Assembly (NCBI RefSeq): GCF_014191775.1
Contig: NZ_JACHXA010000009.1
Location: 62,001-126,000 of the forward strand
Direction: 5' to 3'
Origin: Limibacillus halophilus
Lineage (GTDB): Bacteria > Pseudomonadota > Alphaproteobacteria > Kiloniellales > CECT-8803
Length of the DNA stretch: 64,000 bases
Shown: piece after piece, positions 43,846 to 52,952 of the stretch
Numbering within the stretch: the stretch's first letter is position 1
Layout of the letters: every line of letters starts with the position of its first letter
Notes under the pieces: model-generated
What the model saw: only the letters and a program-made list of their open reading frames with translations
What the model was told of the DNA's origin: nothing
The model's database searches: none
Program-made: the position numbers and the translations under genes

Positions 43846-44826
43846 ATGAACGAATCGAAAGTGCAATGCCCGGTTTGCTTGAATGCACACGGCGGGGAAT
43901 GTATCAAAATTGCATTGGCTTCAATTGATGCTGCAAAATATCAGTGTGATATTTGCGGTCAATTTCAACTAGATGGTCTAACCTTGCTAACGCGGCTGGG
44001 TGCGGACAATCAAGAGTTTGACCAGGTTCAAAGAGCGGCGATTACTCACCGCATAAGAAATCTGAATGATGAAGCGGGCCAAATACCGGCTCTTGATTCG
44101 GACTGGCTTGGTGAGTTCAAAGATCACGCGGCCTTACCTACCCCAGCAACGCAAATGCTGAATCTGATTAGATATGTTGGATGGTACGTGCACAAAAACG
44201 GTGCTCACCTTAAACAGCTTCCGATTGAATTGTATGCAGTAATTGGCGCTCCTAACCCTGAACGGGTTGCCGAATTAGCTGTTGAATTGAAAGCAGAAGG
44301 TATTCTGAAAGGAGTTGATGTTAGTAACCTGCAAGATAAAGGCCTAATCGATGTCGATTTAACGACAAGAGGGTGGAAAGAATATCAAATGGAATATGAA
44401 GGTAAAAAGTCAGGAGGTTATTTTTTTATTGCACTTCAGTTTCATGATGAGATTCTTGATCCATTGATAAAAACATATATTAAACCAGTTATTGAAAAAG
44501 AACTCGGCTTCAAGGCGCAAGATATGCGCGATGTAGCAAGAGCTGGAATAATTGATGAAATAATGCGGCAACAAATTCGAGATTCGACACTCGTTATTGC
44601 AGATCTGACTCATGACAACGCAAACGTATATTGGGAAGCGGGATTTGCGGAAGGCTTGAAAAAGCCGGTAATTTATATTTGTGAGGAATCAAAATTTAAC
44701 CGAAAAGACAGGTACTTTGATACAAGTCACTGTACGACTGTCACATGGAAGGCTGACGCGCCAGAAGATTTCAGTGCGCGCCTACTCGAGACAATCAAAC
44801 GGTCACTCCAACTAGAGGTCAAATAG
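43846..44826 (+). CDS. AT-rich acquired gene: zinc-ribbon plus nucleoside-deoxyribosyltransferase-like domain
   Basis: Protein of 326 residues, clearly richer in A and T than its neighbours (19 of 60 bases are G/C in the row from 44401). Residues 8-37 form a probable zinc ribbon with CPVC and CDIC pairs. Residues 190-280 look like the nucleoside 2-deoxyribosyltransferase-like fold: YFFIALQF, IIDEIMRQQI, then IADLTHDNANVYWEAGFAEG with Glu264 where the catalytic Glu is expected. Such domains occur in predicted defence and nucleotide-signalling proteins. It stands alone between convergent metabolic genes with no toxin, nuclease or transposase partner. Function is unproven. Confidence 0.7.
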   Translation: MNESKVQCPVCLNAHGGECIKIALASIDAAKYQCDICGQFQLDGLTLLTRLGADNQEFDQVQRAAITHRIRNLNDEAGQIPALDSDWLGEFKDHAALPTPATQMLNLIRYVGWYVHKNGAHLKQLPIELYAVIGAPNPERVAELAVELKAEGILKGVDVSNLQDKGLIDVDLTTRGWKEYQMEYEGKKSGGYFFIALQFHDEILDPLIKTYIKPVIEKELGFKAQDMRDVARAGIIDEIMRQQIRDSTLVIADLTHDNANVYWEAGFAEGLKKPVIYICEESKFNRKDRYFDTSHCTTVTWKADAPEDFSARLLETIKRSLQLEVK

Positions 44827-44845
44827 TTAGCTTGACTGTTTTTCC

Positions 44846-45835
44846 CTAGAACATTGTCTCCAGGACCCGGTCGGGCGGCGTGTGGCCGTCGGCAAAGGTC
44901 TTGATGTTGATGATCACCTTTTCGCCCATGGCGATACGCCCCTCGATTGTGGCCGAGCCCATGTGCGGCAGCAGGATCACATTGTCCATCTTCAAGAGCT
45001 TGGGATTGACCGCCGGTTCGTGCTCGAAGACATCGAGCCCGGCGCCCGCCAGTTCGCCCCGGTCCAACATGCGGGTCAGGGCGTTCTCGTCCATGACCTC
45101 GCCACGGCTGGTGTTGACGATGTAGGCCTGCGGCTGCAACAGCTTCAGGCGCCGCGCCGACAGCAGATGGTAGGTCGCGGGGGTATGCGGGCAGTTGATC
45201 GAGATGATGTCCATGCGGGCCAGCATCTGGTCCAGGCTGTCCCAATAGGTCGCCTCCAACTCGGCCTCGAGGTCCGGGTGGACCCGGCGGCGGTTGTGAT
45301 AGTGGATCGATAGCCCGAAGCCCTTGGCCCGGCGCGCCACGGCGGTGCCGATGCGGCCCATGCCGATGATCCCCAGGCGTTTGCCCCAGATGCGGTTGCC
45401 CAGCATGTGGGTGGGTCCCCAGCCGCTCCATTCACCGTCGCGCAGCAGACGCTCGCCTTCGGTCAGGCGGCGCGGCACGGCAAGGATCAGCGCCATGGTC
45501 ATATCTGCGGTGTCCTCCGTCAGGACACCGGGGGTATTGGTCACGGTGATGCCACGCTGGCGCGCCGTTTTGATGTCGATATGGTCGACGCCGGTGCCGA
45601 AGGAGGCGATCAGCCGAAGCTTTGGCCCGGCCTGCGACAGGACGGCGGCGTCAATGCGGTCGGTCACGGTCGGCACCAGGATTTCGGCAGTCTTCACCGC
45701 CTCCACGAGTTGCGCCTGGCTCAAAGGTTTGTCGTCCAGGTTCAGTTTCGTGTCGAACAGCTCCATCATCCGCGTCTCGATGACGTCTGGAAGACGGCGA
45801 GTGACAATGACCAGAGGCTTCTTCGATGGAGCCAT
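44846..45835 (-). CDS. D-2-hydroxyacid dehydrogenase (glyoxylate/hydroxypyruvate reductase type)
   Basis: NAD(P)-dependent dehydrogenase of 329 residues. The Rossmann loop is LGIIGMGRIGTAVARRA near 152. The catalytic Arg is in VNTSRGEVMDE, the Glu in GLDVFEHEP, and the His in LLPHMGSAT. It most resembles GyaR-type glyoxylate reductases and D-glycerate dehydrogenases. The stop converges on the AT-rich gene with a 19-base gap. A weak ribosome site precedes the ATG. Confidence 0.9.
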   Translation of the reverse strand: MAPSKKPLVIVTRRLPDVIETRMMELFDTKLNLDDKPLSQAQLVEAVKTAEILVPTVTDRIDAAVLSQAGPKLRLIASFGTGVDHIDIKTARQRGITVTNTPGVLTEDTADMTMALILAVPRRLTEGERLLRDGEWSGWGPTHMLGNRIWGKRLGIIGMGRIGTAVARRAKGFGLSIHYHNRRRVHPDLEAELEATYWDSLDQMLARMDIISINCPHTPATYHLLSARRLKLLQPQAYIVNTSRGEVMDENALTRMLDRGELAGAGLDVFEHEPAVNPKLLKMDNVILLPHMGSATIEGRIAMGEKVIINIKTFADGHTPPDRVLETMF

Positions 45836-46125
45836 TCTTTTCTCCCTTCAGGACGGCCGACGGATAGGACGGCGACAAAGCGAACTTGCGTGGCGCTGGC
45901 GGTCCCTTAGCAAGACCCTATGGCCTTTGTCCAGATTAACACAAGCAGCCTTCGTGTAAGTCCAGAATGATGAGGGGGCTAGCAGTCTCTTCAAAGTGGC
46001 CGATAGTGTTGACGCGAGCACCAAACCCTGCGACAGCAGAAGGTCGGCTGGCCGTGAAGGTCGTCCGAGTCGCGGTGCGGGCTTGAGTAGCGATCCCTGC
46101 CGACGGGGTGGAGAGGGTTTGACGT

Positions 46126-46671
46126 ATGACGGGCAGAAGAGGAAGGCAAGTCGTTTTAAACGCGCTTTTCTGCTTCGGTCTGTTGTTTTCAACCTACGCC
46201 GAAGGCCTGGCCCAGCAGGCGGGCAGCGAGACCCGCGAAATCGAGCGGCCGGGCCGGACCGGTCTTCCACTGCCCCGGTTTGCCTCCTTTCGATCAGATG
46301 AAGTCAACCTGCGCACCGGCCCAGGTGTGCGCTATCCGATCGAGTGGGTCTACCGGCGGCAAGGGCTGCCCGTTGAAATCGTCGATGAATTTGAAACCTG
46401 GCGGCGGGTTCGCGATTGGGAGGGCACGCTGGGCTGGGTTCACCAATCCATGCTGAGCGGTCGCCGCACCCTTCGCGTCCAGGGCGACCAGGTCGCCTTG
46501 CGACGGGAGCCTTCGGAGAGTGCGGCCCTGGTGGCTTGGCTGGAAGGCGGCGTCATCGGTGAGCTCAAGGGCTGTGACGGTGGCTGGTGCAGGGCCGAGG
46601 TTGCGGGTTATGACGGCTGGCTGATGCGGAGCGATTTCTACGGCACCCTGCCGCGCGAAGATTTGCAGTGA
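46126..46671 (+). CDS. secreted SH3-domain protein
   Basis: Protein of 181 residues. A signal peptide (LNALFCFGLLFSTYAEGLAQQ) ends near residue 30. Two bacterial SH3-like repeats follow: one begins near residue 58 with VNLRTGPGVRYPIEWVYRR, the other near 122 with VALRREPSESAALVAWLEGG. Such proteins bind peptidoglycan or stabilise envelope complexes. This kind of gene often lies upstream of 2-hydroxyacid dehydrogenases in alphaproteobacteria, here divergently. Function unknown. The 290-base gap to the dehydrogenase shows no other gene. Confidence 0.82.
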   Translation: MTGRRGRQVVLNALFCFGLLFSTYAEGLAQQAGSETREIERPGRTGLPLPRFASFRSDEVNLRTGPGVRYPIEWVYRRQGLPVEIVDEFETWRRVRDWEGTLGWVHQSMLSGRRTLRVQGDQVALRREPSESAALVAWLEGGVIGELKGCDGGWCRAEVAGYDGWLMRSDFYGTLPREDLQ

Positions 46672-46736
46672 CTTGACCCTGGCGGCTTCAACGCCGATAT
46701 CTGTGGGCGCCCATAGCCCAGCAAATGATCTGAAAT

Positions 46737-47405
46737 ATGAATTTTAGTACGCACAAGTTTTTTCCCGACCGACTGTTTGCGGCATTGCTGTTGGCACTGA
46801 CGGTCCTGGCAATGGCATTGCCCCAGGCTGCTGCAAAGCCGTTGCGGTTGATGGCGTACGGCGATTCCTTGATTCACGGCTATGGTCTGGGTCCCGGTGA
46901 AACCTTTCCGGATCAGCTTCAGGACGCCCTGGATGAAGCCGGATACGACGTGACCGTCATCAACGCCGGCAATTCCGGCGAGACGACGGCGGGCGGTCGT
47001 GCTCGGCTGGACTGGAGTCTGGCGGAGAGTCCAGATGCGGTGCTTTTGCTGTTGGGCGCCAACGATATGCTTCGCGGCATCGATCCTGCCGAGGCAAAGG
47101 CCAATCTTTCCGCCATTATCGAAGCATTGCAGGCCCGCGACATAGAGATACTGCTCGCCGGTATGCGCGCGCAGCCGGGGCTTGGAGCTGATTACGTCGA
47201 CGCGTTCAACGCGCTCTACCCGGCGCTGGCCGAAACCTACCAAGTGCCGCTCTATCCCTTTTTCCTTGAGGGCGTGGCGGCCGTGCCGCCGCTGAATCAA
47301 TCCGACGGTTTGCATCCCAACGCCGATGGCGTGGCGCGGATTGTCGAAGCAATCCTGCCCAGTGTGACGGGTTTGCTCGATCAACTCCGAGAGGCGCCTA
47401 GATGA
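46737..47405 (+). CDS. periplasmic SGNH-type arylesterase/lysophospholipase (TesA-like)
   Basis: Secreted hydrolase of 222 residues. The signal peptide ends at PQAAAKP near residue 35. GDS in MAYGDSLIHGYGL is block I with the catalytic Ser near 41, GNSGETTAGG is block II, LGANDMLRG is block III, and DGLHPNADG gives the catalytic Asp and His. It acts on short acyl esters, lysophospholipids or thioesters. It overlaps the FIST gene by ATGA. Confidence 0.9.
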   Translation: MNFSTHKFFPDRLFAALLLALTVLAMALPQAAAKPLRLMAYGDSLIHGYGLGPGETFPDQLQDALDEAGYDVTVINAGNSGETTAGGRARLDWSLAESPDAVLLLLGANDMLRGIDPAEAKANLSAIIEALQARDIEILLAGMRAQPGLGADYVDAFNALYPALAETYQVPLYPFFLEGVAAVPPLNQSDGLHPNADGVARIVEAILPSVTGLLDQLREAPR

Positions 47406-48544
47406 CGGATGGGCCAACGGGAATCGAATCGGTGTTTGTGGCAGGGCGGGGGCAAGGTGCCGACTGGAGCGCTTGTCTAAGCGCTGCACTGGCGGAGATC
47501 GGACGCTTGCCTGACCGGGCGAACATCGGGTTCATCTATGCGACTGACGAACTGGCGAAGGACTGGGACGATATCCTGGTTGCCTTGCGGTCTAGAACAT
47601 CGGTTGACAACTGGCTTGGCACGGTTGGTGTTGGGGTGGCGGCAAGCGGATGGGAGGCTCACGATCAGCCCGCTCTTGTGTTGCTGATCGGACGCCTGCC
47701 GGAAGAGGATTTTCGCGTTTTCGGACCGTTGGTCGACAGCCTTTCCGACCTTGAAACCAAGCATGGCGCGTGGCTTGGGGATAAGCACCCGACACTGGCG
47801 CTGGTGCATGCCGATCCGACAAATCCGCACATTGCCGACATGATTCCGGCGCTCAGTCAGGTCAGCGGCTGCTTTTTGGTTGGCGGATTGACTGCGAGCC
47901 GAAGCCCAAGCCAACCGCAGGCCGCAGGTGGGGCGGTGACAGGTGGTTTGAGCGGCGTATTCTTTGGCTCGCGGGTTTTGGCGGCGACGGCGTTGAGCCA
48001 GGGATGCACGGCGTTGGGCGATAGCCATGTCATTACAGCAGCAGACCAGAATGTCATCGAAACGTTGGATGGCCGGCCTGCCTATGAGGTGCTGCGCGAG
48101 ACGGTTGGCGAACTCTTGATGCGCGACCCTCGGCGGCTTGCGGGATACATAACGGTGGGCTTTCCGATTTCCGGCAGCGACACCGGTGATTACCTCGTTC
48201 GCAATCTCGTTGGGCTCGACCCGAATTCGGGGCTCGTGGCGGTTGGCGAGGAAGTGACGGTCGGGCAACGGGTCTTTTTCGCTCGCCGCGACCCGCAATC
48301 GGCCGTGCGCGACCTGTGCCGCATGCTGGAGGGAATTGAAAGCCGTATCGAAGGTGTGCCCAAAGCCGGAATCTATGTTTCCTGCTCGGCTCGGGGGCCG
48401 CATCTTTTTGGCGTTAATTCCGAAGAGTTGAAACTTGTTCGAGAGGTTTTGGGAGATTTCCCGCTGGTTGGTTTCTATGCCGGGGGGGAGATTTCCAATG
48501 ACCGACTTTATGCCTATACCGGCGTGCTCACGCTCTTGCTCTGA
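47402..48544 (+). CDS. FIST domain sensory protein
   Basis: Cytoplasmic sensory protein of 380 residues with FIST N-terminal (about 30-220, including FLVGGLTASRSPSQPQ) and FIST C-terminal (about 230-370, with YEVLRETVGEL and the closing GFYAGGEIS motif) domains. FIST proteins are thought to bind small ligands such as amino acids. It lacks a kinase or GGDEF partner domain and is translationally coupled to the arylesterase. Partner and ligand unknown. Confidence 0.85.
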   Translation: MTDGPTGIESVFVAGRGQGADWSACLSAALAEIGRLPDRANIGFIYATDELAKDWDDILVALRSRTSVDNWLGTVGVGVAASGWEAHDQPALVLLIGRLPEEDFRVFGPLVDSLSDLETKHGAWLGDKHPTLALVHADPTNPHIADMIPALSQVSGCFLVGGLTASRSPSQPQAAGGAVTGGLSGVFFGSRVLAATALSQGCTALGDSHVITAADQNVIETLDGRPAYEVLRETVGELLMRDPRRLAGYITVGFPISGSDTGDYLVRNLVGLDPNSGLVAVGEEVTVGQRVFFARRDPQSAVRDLCRMLEGIESRIEGVPKAGIYVSCSARGPHLFGVNSEELKLVREVLGDFPLVGFYAGGEISNDRLYAYTGVLTLLL

Positions 48545-48589
48545 CAAGCTTGGGGCCGTTGGATTTCCTGATCGGGGAGTAGCTATCAA

Positions 48590-49630
48590 ATGGAGATGAG
48601 AAAGCTCGGCCGTAGCGGCCTTGAGGTCAGTGCGGTTTGCCTGGGGACCATGACCTGGGGAGAACAGAACAGCGAGGCCGAAGGGCATGCGCAAATGGAT
48701 CTGGCGCTCGAACGCGGCATTAATTTTTTCGACGTTGCTGAGATGTACCCGGTTGATCCTCGCGCCGAGACTTACGGGCGGACCGAGGAGATCATCGGCA
48801 CTTGGTTTGCCGCTCGCAAGCAGCGGGACAAGGTGATCCTGGCCACGAAGGTCGTGGGCCCCGGCCCTCGCTTTCCCTATATCCGCGACGGCAACCAACG
48901 GCTTGATCGCAAGAATATCAGCGCCGCTGTGGATGCGAGCCTGAAGCGTTTGCAGACGGACTATATCGACCTCTATCAACTTCACTGGCCCGACCGCGCG
49001 ACCAATGCCTTTGGCCGCCTGGGATTCGTCCACAAACCCGATGAAACCATGACCCCGTTGGCTGAAACCCTGGAAGCTCTGGACGAGCAGGTAAAAGCCG
49101 GAAAAATACGGCATATTGGCGTTTCAAACGAAACGGCTTGGGGCTTGATGCGCTATCTGGCGCTCTCCGATCAGGGCTTGGGGCCGCGTATGGCTTCTAT
49201 CCAGAACCCCTACAGCCTTTTGAACCGCAGTTTCGAAGTCGGGTTGGCCGAGGTGGCGATTCGCGAGGACTGCGGGTTGTTGGCTTATGCGCCGCTGGCC
49301 GCGGGGGCGCTGTCAGGTAAGTATCTCGACGGGAAGCTGCCCGCGGGCGCTCGCTTCACCCTGTTCCCAGGCAACACGCGCTATAGGGGCGCGCGCGCCG
49401 ACTCGGCGGTTCGTACCTATTGCGAAATCGCCGCACGGCACGGTTTGGACCCCGTTCATGTGGCCCATGCCTGGGTAATCAGCCGCCCCTTCGTCACCAG
49501 TTCCATCATCGGGGCAACCTCCGTTGAGCAGCTTGAGCACGACCTGAAGGCCGCAACACTCAAGCTTTCCAAGGAATTGTTGGCTGAGCTGGAAGAAGCC
49601 CACAAAGATCATACCTATCCCTGCCCCTGA
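48590..49630 (+). CDS. aldo/keto reductase (Tas-like)
   Basis: NADPH-dependent TIM-barrel reductase of 346 residues. The catalytic Asp and Tyr lie in INFFDVAEMYPVDPRAETYGRTEEIIGTW, Lys in LATKVVGPG, and His in YQLHWPDRATNAFG. The extra PVDPRAETYGRTEEI and PDRATN patterns mark the Tas subgroup. Substrate unknown. The ribosome site GGGGAG lies near 48574. Confidence 0.92.
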   Translation: MEMRKLGRSGLEVSAVCLGTMTWGEQNSEAEGHAQMDLALERGINFFDVAEMYPVDPRAETYGRTEEIIGTWFAARKQRDKVILATKVVGPGPRFPYIRDGNQRLDRKNISAAVDASLKRLQTDYIDLYQLHWPDRATNAFGRLGFVHKPDETMTPLAETLEALDEQVKAGKIRHIGVSNETAWGLMRYLALSDQGLGPRMASIQNPYSLLNRSFEVGLAEVAIREDCGLLAYAPLAAGALSGKYLDGKLPAGARFTLFPGNTRYRGARADSAVRTYCEIAARHGLDPVHVAHAWVISRPFVTSSIIGATSVEQLEHDLKAATLKLSKELLAELEEAHKDHTYPCP

Positions 49631-49714
49631 GGGTATTTTTCCGGGTGACGTCGAGATGCTTGATTCGCTGGCACCAGATGTCATGCTTATCGGAGCATCA
49701 AGGAGGGATTCGTC

Positions 49715-50299
49715 ATGCGCCTCTTCGTCGCCCTGGATATACCTGAAGACCTGCGTGACGATCTTGCCATTCTCTGCAACGGAATTCCCGGCGCGCGCTG
49801 GGTCCGTCCGGAGAACTTCCACATAACCCTGCGTTTTCTGGGTGAGATCGACGGCGGGCAGGCCGATGACCTGCACAGCCTGCTGACCCGCATCTTTGCG
49901 CCAGGCTTTGAGCTTTCGCTACGTGGTGTCGGTGCCTTCGGCGACCGCAGCAAAACCAGGTCTCTTTGGGCGGGGGTGGAACCCAACGGCGCCCTCAATC
50001 ACCTACGCGACAAGATTGAATCGGCGGCGGTCCGGGCGGGGCTGCACCCCGAACCGCGCAAATTCCGACCGCACATCACGTTGGCGCGCTTTCGCGGCGG
50101 CGGTTCGGCAATGCCGGAGATACAGGATTTCATAACCCGCAACGCCCTGTTCCGCAGCGCGCCCTTCCAGGTCGAGCGTTTCACGCTGTACCAATCGTTC
50201 CTGAGCGGCGAGGGCTCTATCTACCGGGCTGAAGCGGATTATGAACTGTTGCGGGTCATGGCTGAGGGCTATCAGTTGAACGCAGGACTTCAGCGGTAA
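49715..50299 (+). CDS. thpR: RNA 2',3'-cyclic phosphodiesterase
   Basis: 2H phosphoesterase of 194 residues. The two catalytic motifs are HITL at residues 36-39 and HITL at 120-123. ThpR opens 2',3'-cyclic phosphates on RNA and was first known as a 2'-5' RNA ligase. A strong AAGGAGG lies at 49700-49706, eight bases before the ATG. It converges with the SemiSWEET gene with a 10-base overlap. Confidence 0.93.
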   Translation: MRLFVALDIPEDLRDDLAILCNGIPGARWVRPENFHITLRFLGEIDGGQADDLHSLLTRIFAPGFELSLRGVGAFGDRSKTRSLWAGVEPNGALNHLRDKIESAAVRAGLHPEPRKFRPHITLARFRGGGSAMPEIQDFITRNALFRSAPFQVERFTLYQSFLSGEGSIYRAEADYELLRVMAEGYQLNAGLQR

Positions 50300-50544
50300 A
50301 TCAGTTTGCACAGCAGGATCAATCCGGCGAGCAGCAGGGTCATGCTGTTAGCAAGGATTATCGGCAAGTCCCCGATCATGAGCCCGTACGTCAGCCATAA
50401 AAGCACGCCAGTCACGAATATTAGGAACATGGATAGCGAAAGATCGCGGGTGGAGCGTGATCGCCAGGCTTTGACCGCCTGGGGCAAGAAGGCGAGGGTG
50501 GTGCAACTCCCGGCTAGAATCCCGATCAAAGTGAAGGACTGCAT
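50290..50544 (-). CDS. SemiSWEET-type PQ-loop sugar transporter
   Basis: Membrane protein of 84 residues with three helices, one SWEET half. The PQ motif is in TLAFLPQAVKAWRSRSTRDLSL near residues 17-38, followed by LWLTYGL. SemiSWEETs dimerise in the inner membrane and move small sugars down a gradient. It is single and has no adjacent sugar genes, so the substrate is open. Confidence 0.9.
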   Translation of the reverse strand: MQSFTLIGILAGSCTTLAFLPQAVKAWRSRSTRDLSLSMFLIFVTGVLLWLTYGLMIGDLPIILANSMTLLLAGLILLCKLIYR

Positions 50545-50759
50545 TTTGGGTCACCGTTTCGAGAAAGAGGAATCACGGAGGTTCAAGCGCTCCTATAATC
50601 CCGAAACCCACTGGACTGGAAGCCCTCATTTTGCCGATCTGCGGATTGGCTTCACTCTGCGGCAACAAAGACCTTGCCTGGGGCGATTCCTGGGTGCACA
50701 CCTTCTGTCCGGATTTAAGGGCGGCCTCGTAACGGACCGCTCCAGGGGAGACGTGCTTC

Positions 50760-52802
50760 ATGGCGCTGCTGCTGGGAATTGATACGGGCGGAACCTACAC
50801 CGATGCCGTCGTCTTCGACGATGAACGCGAGCGGGTGATTGCCAGCGCCAAGGCGCTCACGCGTAAGGACAATCTCTCCCGTTCCGTAACCGAGGCGAGC
50901 GATGCCGCTCTTGCTCAGCTGGAGCCCGGAACGCATCGCGCCATCGGGTTCGTGGCGCTTTCGACCACCCTGGCCACCAATGCCATTGTTGAGAATCACG
51001 GATTCCCGGTGGCGCTGGTCATGATCGGGCAAGACGAGAAGATGCTCGACCGCGCCGGTCTGGGGGCCGCTTTGGCGGGCGACCCGGTGTTGTTTATTAC
51101 CGGCGGCCACAACCATGACGGCAGCCCACGCGCGGCGCTCGATGAAGCCCAGTTGCTGGAAGGGGTTCGGAAGATTGAAGGACGCGCCGCGGCCTTCGCG
51201 GTCTGTAGCTACTTTGCCGTGCGCAACCCGGAGCATGAACTGCGCGTTCGGGACCTATTGCGTGATAAAACGGGCCTGCCGGTTACTTGCGGGCACGACC
51301 TTTCCGGAGCGCTGGACGCACCGCGCCGGGCGCTGACGGCACTTTTGAATGCGCGCCTCATTCCCATGATCGAACAGCTCATACGCGCTGTGCAGGGTAT
51401 GTTGGAAGCGCGTGAGATCGCGGCGCCCCTGATGGTGGTCAAGGGTGATGGTTCCCTGATCGCTGCGGAAACGGCGCTTGAGAAACCGGTGGAAACAATA
51501 CTTTCCGGTCCGGCGGCCAGTGTGGTCGGCGCGCGCTTTCTTTCCGGCGAGGGCGATATTGTGGTCTCCGATATCGGCGGCACCACGACCGATATCGCGG
51601 TTCTCCAGAACGGCCAGCCGCTGCTTGATCCAGATGGCGCGCGCGTCGGTGGTTACCGCACCATGGTCGAAGCGGTGGCGGTCCATACTGTCGGACTTGG
51701 CGGCGACAGCGAGTTTAGGCTTGATGACCGGTTACGGCCCGTGCTGGGTCCGCGCCGAGCTCAGCCGCTCAGTCTTTTGGCGCTGGAGCATCCTGGCGTG
51801 CTGCCGGTTCTGCGCGAGCAGGCCGAGCGTCCCTGGCCCAGCGAGAACGATGGTCGCTTTGCGCTGAGGGTCCGTAGCCTGCCACCGGGCGGAGAGGGCG
51901 CGCTTTCCCGGCTGGAGCGCAGCATCTGGGACGCTCTGGCGACCGGGCCGGTGGCGCTGGGGAATCTACTTGGCGGCGCATTCCCAATTGGATCGCTTCG
52001 CAAGTTGGTGGACCGCGGATTGGTCATTCTCAGTTGTTTCACACCTTCTGACGCCGCGCATGTCCTGGGTCTACAGAGCACCTGGGAAGTGGGGGCCGCA
52101 CGCCTCGGCGCTTTACTCTGGGCACGCCGGGAGGATGCCTTCGGTAAAGCGATTGCTGATTCCGCCGAGGCTTTTGCGTCGATGGTTTACGAACAGGTCA
52201 TCTTGCAGTCAGGAGAAGCCATCGCCTTGGCGGCCTTGTCCGAGGAACTTCGGTCGAGCAATCCGGCGGCTTCCAAGCTGGCGGCCGGTGCAAAGGAGGA
52301 ATCCCGGAGTTTTATCAACCGCGCGCTGGCAAAGCCCGGCGTGGGCGGCTTGCTGGGATTTTCCGTAAAACTGCAACGCCCTTTGGTCGGCATCGGCGCA
52401 CCTGCCGCGACCTACTACGAAGAAATCGCCAAGCGTCTTGGCACGCGTCACGTGGTGCCGCGTTTTGCGGAGGTATGTAATGCGGTCGGCGCCGTTGCCG
52501 GTGGCGTCAGCCAGCGGGTCCTGGTTTCTGTGACTCAGCCAGAGGAAGGCCGTTTCCGCCTGCACAGCGCTTTGGGAGTCGAGGACTTCACGCAACTCGA
52601 CAAGGCGATGCAACGTGCTGACGCGGTGGCCACTGCAAGTGCGCGCAAGGCAGCAGAAGCCGCCGGAGCGACAGAGATCAAGGTTGAGCTGCAGCGTGAA
52701 ATCAAGGCAGCGACACTGCGCGGGGACAAGGAGATTTTTGTCGAGGCGCAGGTCACGGCCCGCGCCTACGGCAGACCCAGGCTAACTCGGCCCGCAGCGT
52801 GA
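50760..52802 (+). CDS. hydantoinase/oxoprolinase family protein (HyuA)
   Basis: Protein of 680 residues, the HyuA size. The first ASKHA-type loop is LLGIDTGGTYTDAVVFD at the N-terminus, with STTLATNAIVENHG near 65 and VVSDIGGTTTDIAV near 270 as the second phosphate loop. HyuA-type enzymes hydrolyse hydantoins, 5-oxoproline or N-methylhydantoin with ATP, usually with HyuB. No hyuB is adjacent, so it may act alone or with a distant partner. A RBS GGGGAG precedes ATG at 50760. Confidence 0.88.
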   Translation: MALLLGIDTGGTYTDAVVFDDERERVIASAKALTRKDNLSRSVTEASDAALAQLEPGTHRAIGFVALSTTLATNAIVENHGFPVALVMIGQDEKMLDRAGLGAALAGDPVLFITGGHNHDGSPRAALDEAQLLEGVRKIEGRAAAFAVCSYFAVRNPEHELRVRDLLRDKTGLPVTCGHDLSGALDAPRRALTALLNARLIPMIEQLIRAVQGMLEAREIAAPLMVVKGDGSLIAAETALEKPVETILSGPAASVVGARFLSGEGDIVVSDIGGTTTDIAVLQNGQPLLDPDGARVGGYRTMVEAVAVHTVGLGGDSEFRLDDRLRPVLGPRRAQPLSLLALEHPGVLPVLREQAERPWPSENDGRFALRVRSLPPGGEGALSRLERSIWDALATGPVALGNLLGGAFPIGSLRKLVDRGLVILSCFTPSDAAHVLGLQSTWEVGAARLGALLWARREDAFGKAIADSAEAFASMVYEQVILQSGEAIALAALSEELRSSNPAASKLAAGAKEESRSFINRALAKPGVGGLLGFSVKLQRPLVGIGAPAATYYEEIAKRLGTRHVVPRFAEVCNAVGAVAGGVSQRVLVSVTQPEEGRFRLHSALGVEDFTQLDKAMQRADAVATASARKAAEAAGATEIKVELQREIKAATLRGDKEIFVEAQVTARAYGRPRLTRPAA

Positions 52803-52952
52803 CAAGAGACGGGGCGGGCGTTCTATCGGATATCTGACCAGATGACCGGGCGATTGACTCGTTCGGATCGACCGGGCCAGACTGTTTCCAACTGGTCATA
52901 CCAATTCACTTCACCCTGCGCGGAGCCCTTGCCTTTGGACGCCCTGCCCGAG

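Noticed and set aside
43775-44845. Possible mobile element carrying the AT-rich gene
   Set aside because: No transposase, integrase, tRNA or flanking inverted/direct repeats were seen; only base composition points to transfer.
47477-49114. Long open frame of about 545 codons on the minus strand opposite the FIST and aldo/keto reductase genes
   Set aside because: It is antisense to two well-supported genes and its composition matches a mirrored GC-rich codon pattern; no motif or ribosome site supports it.
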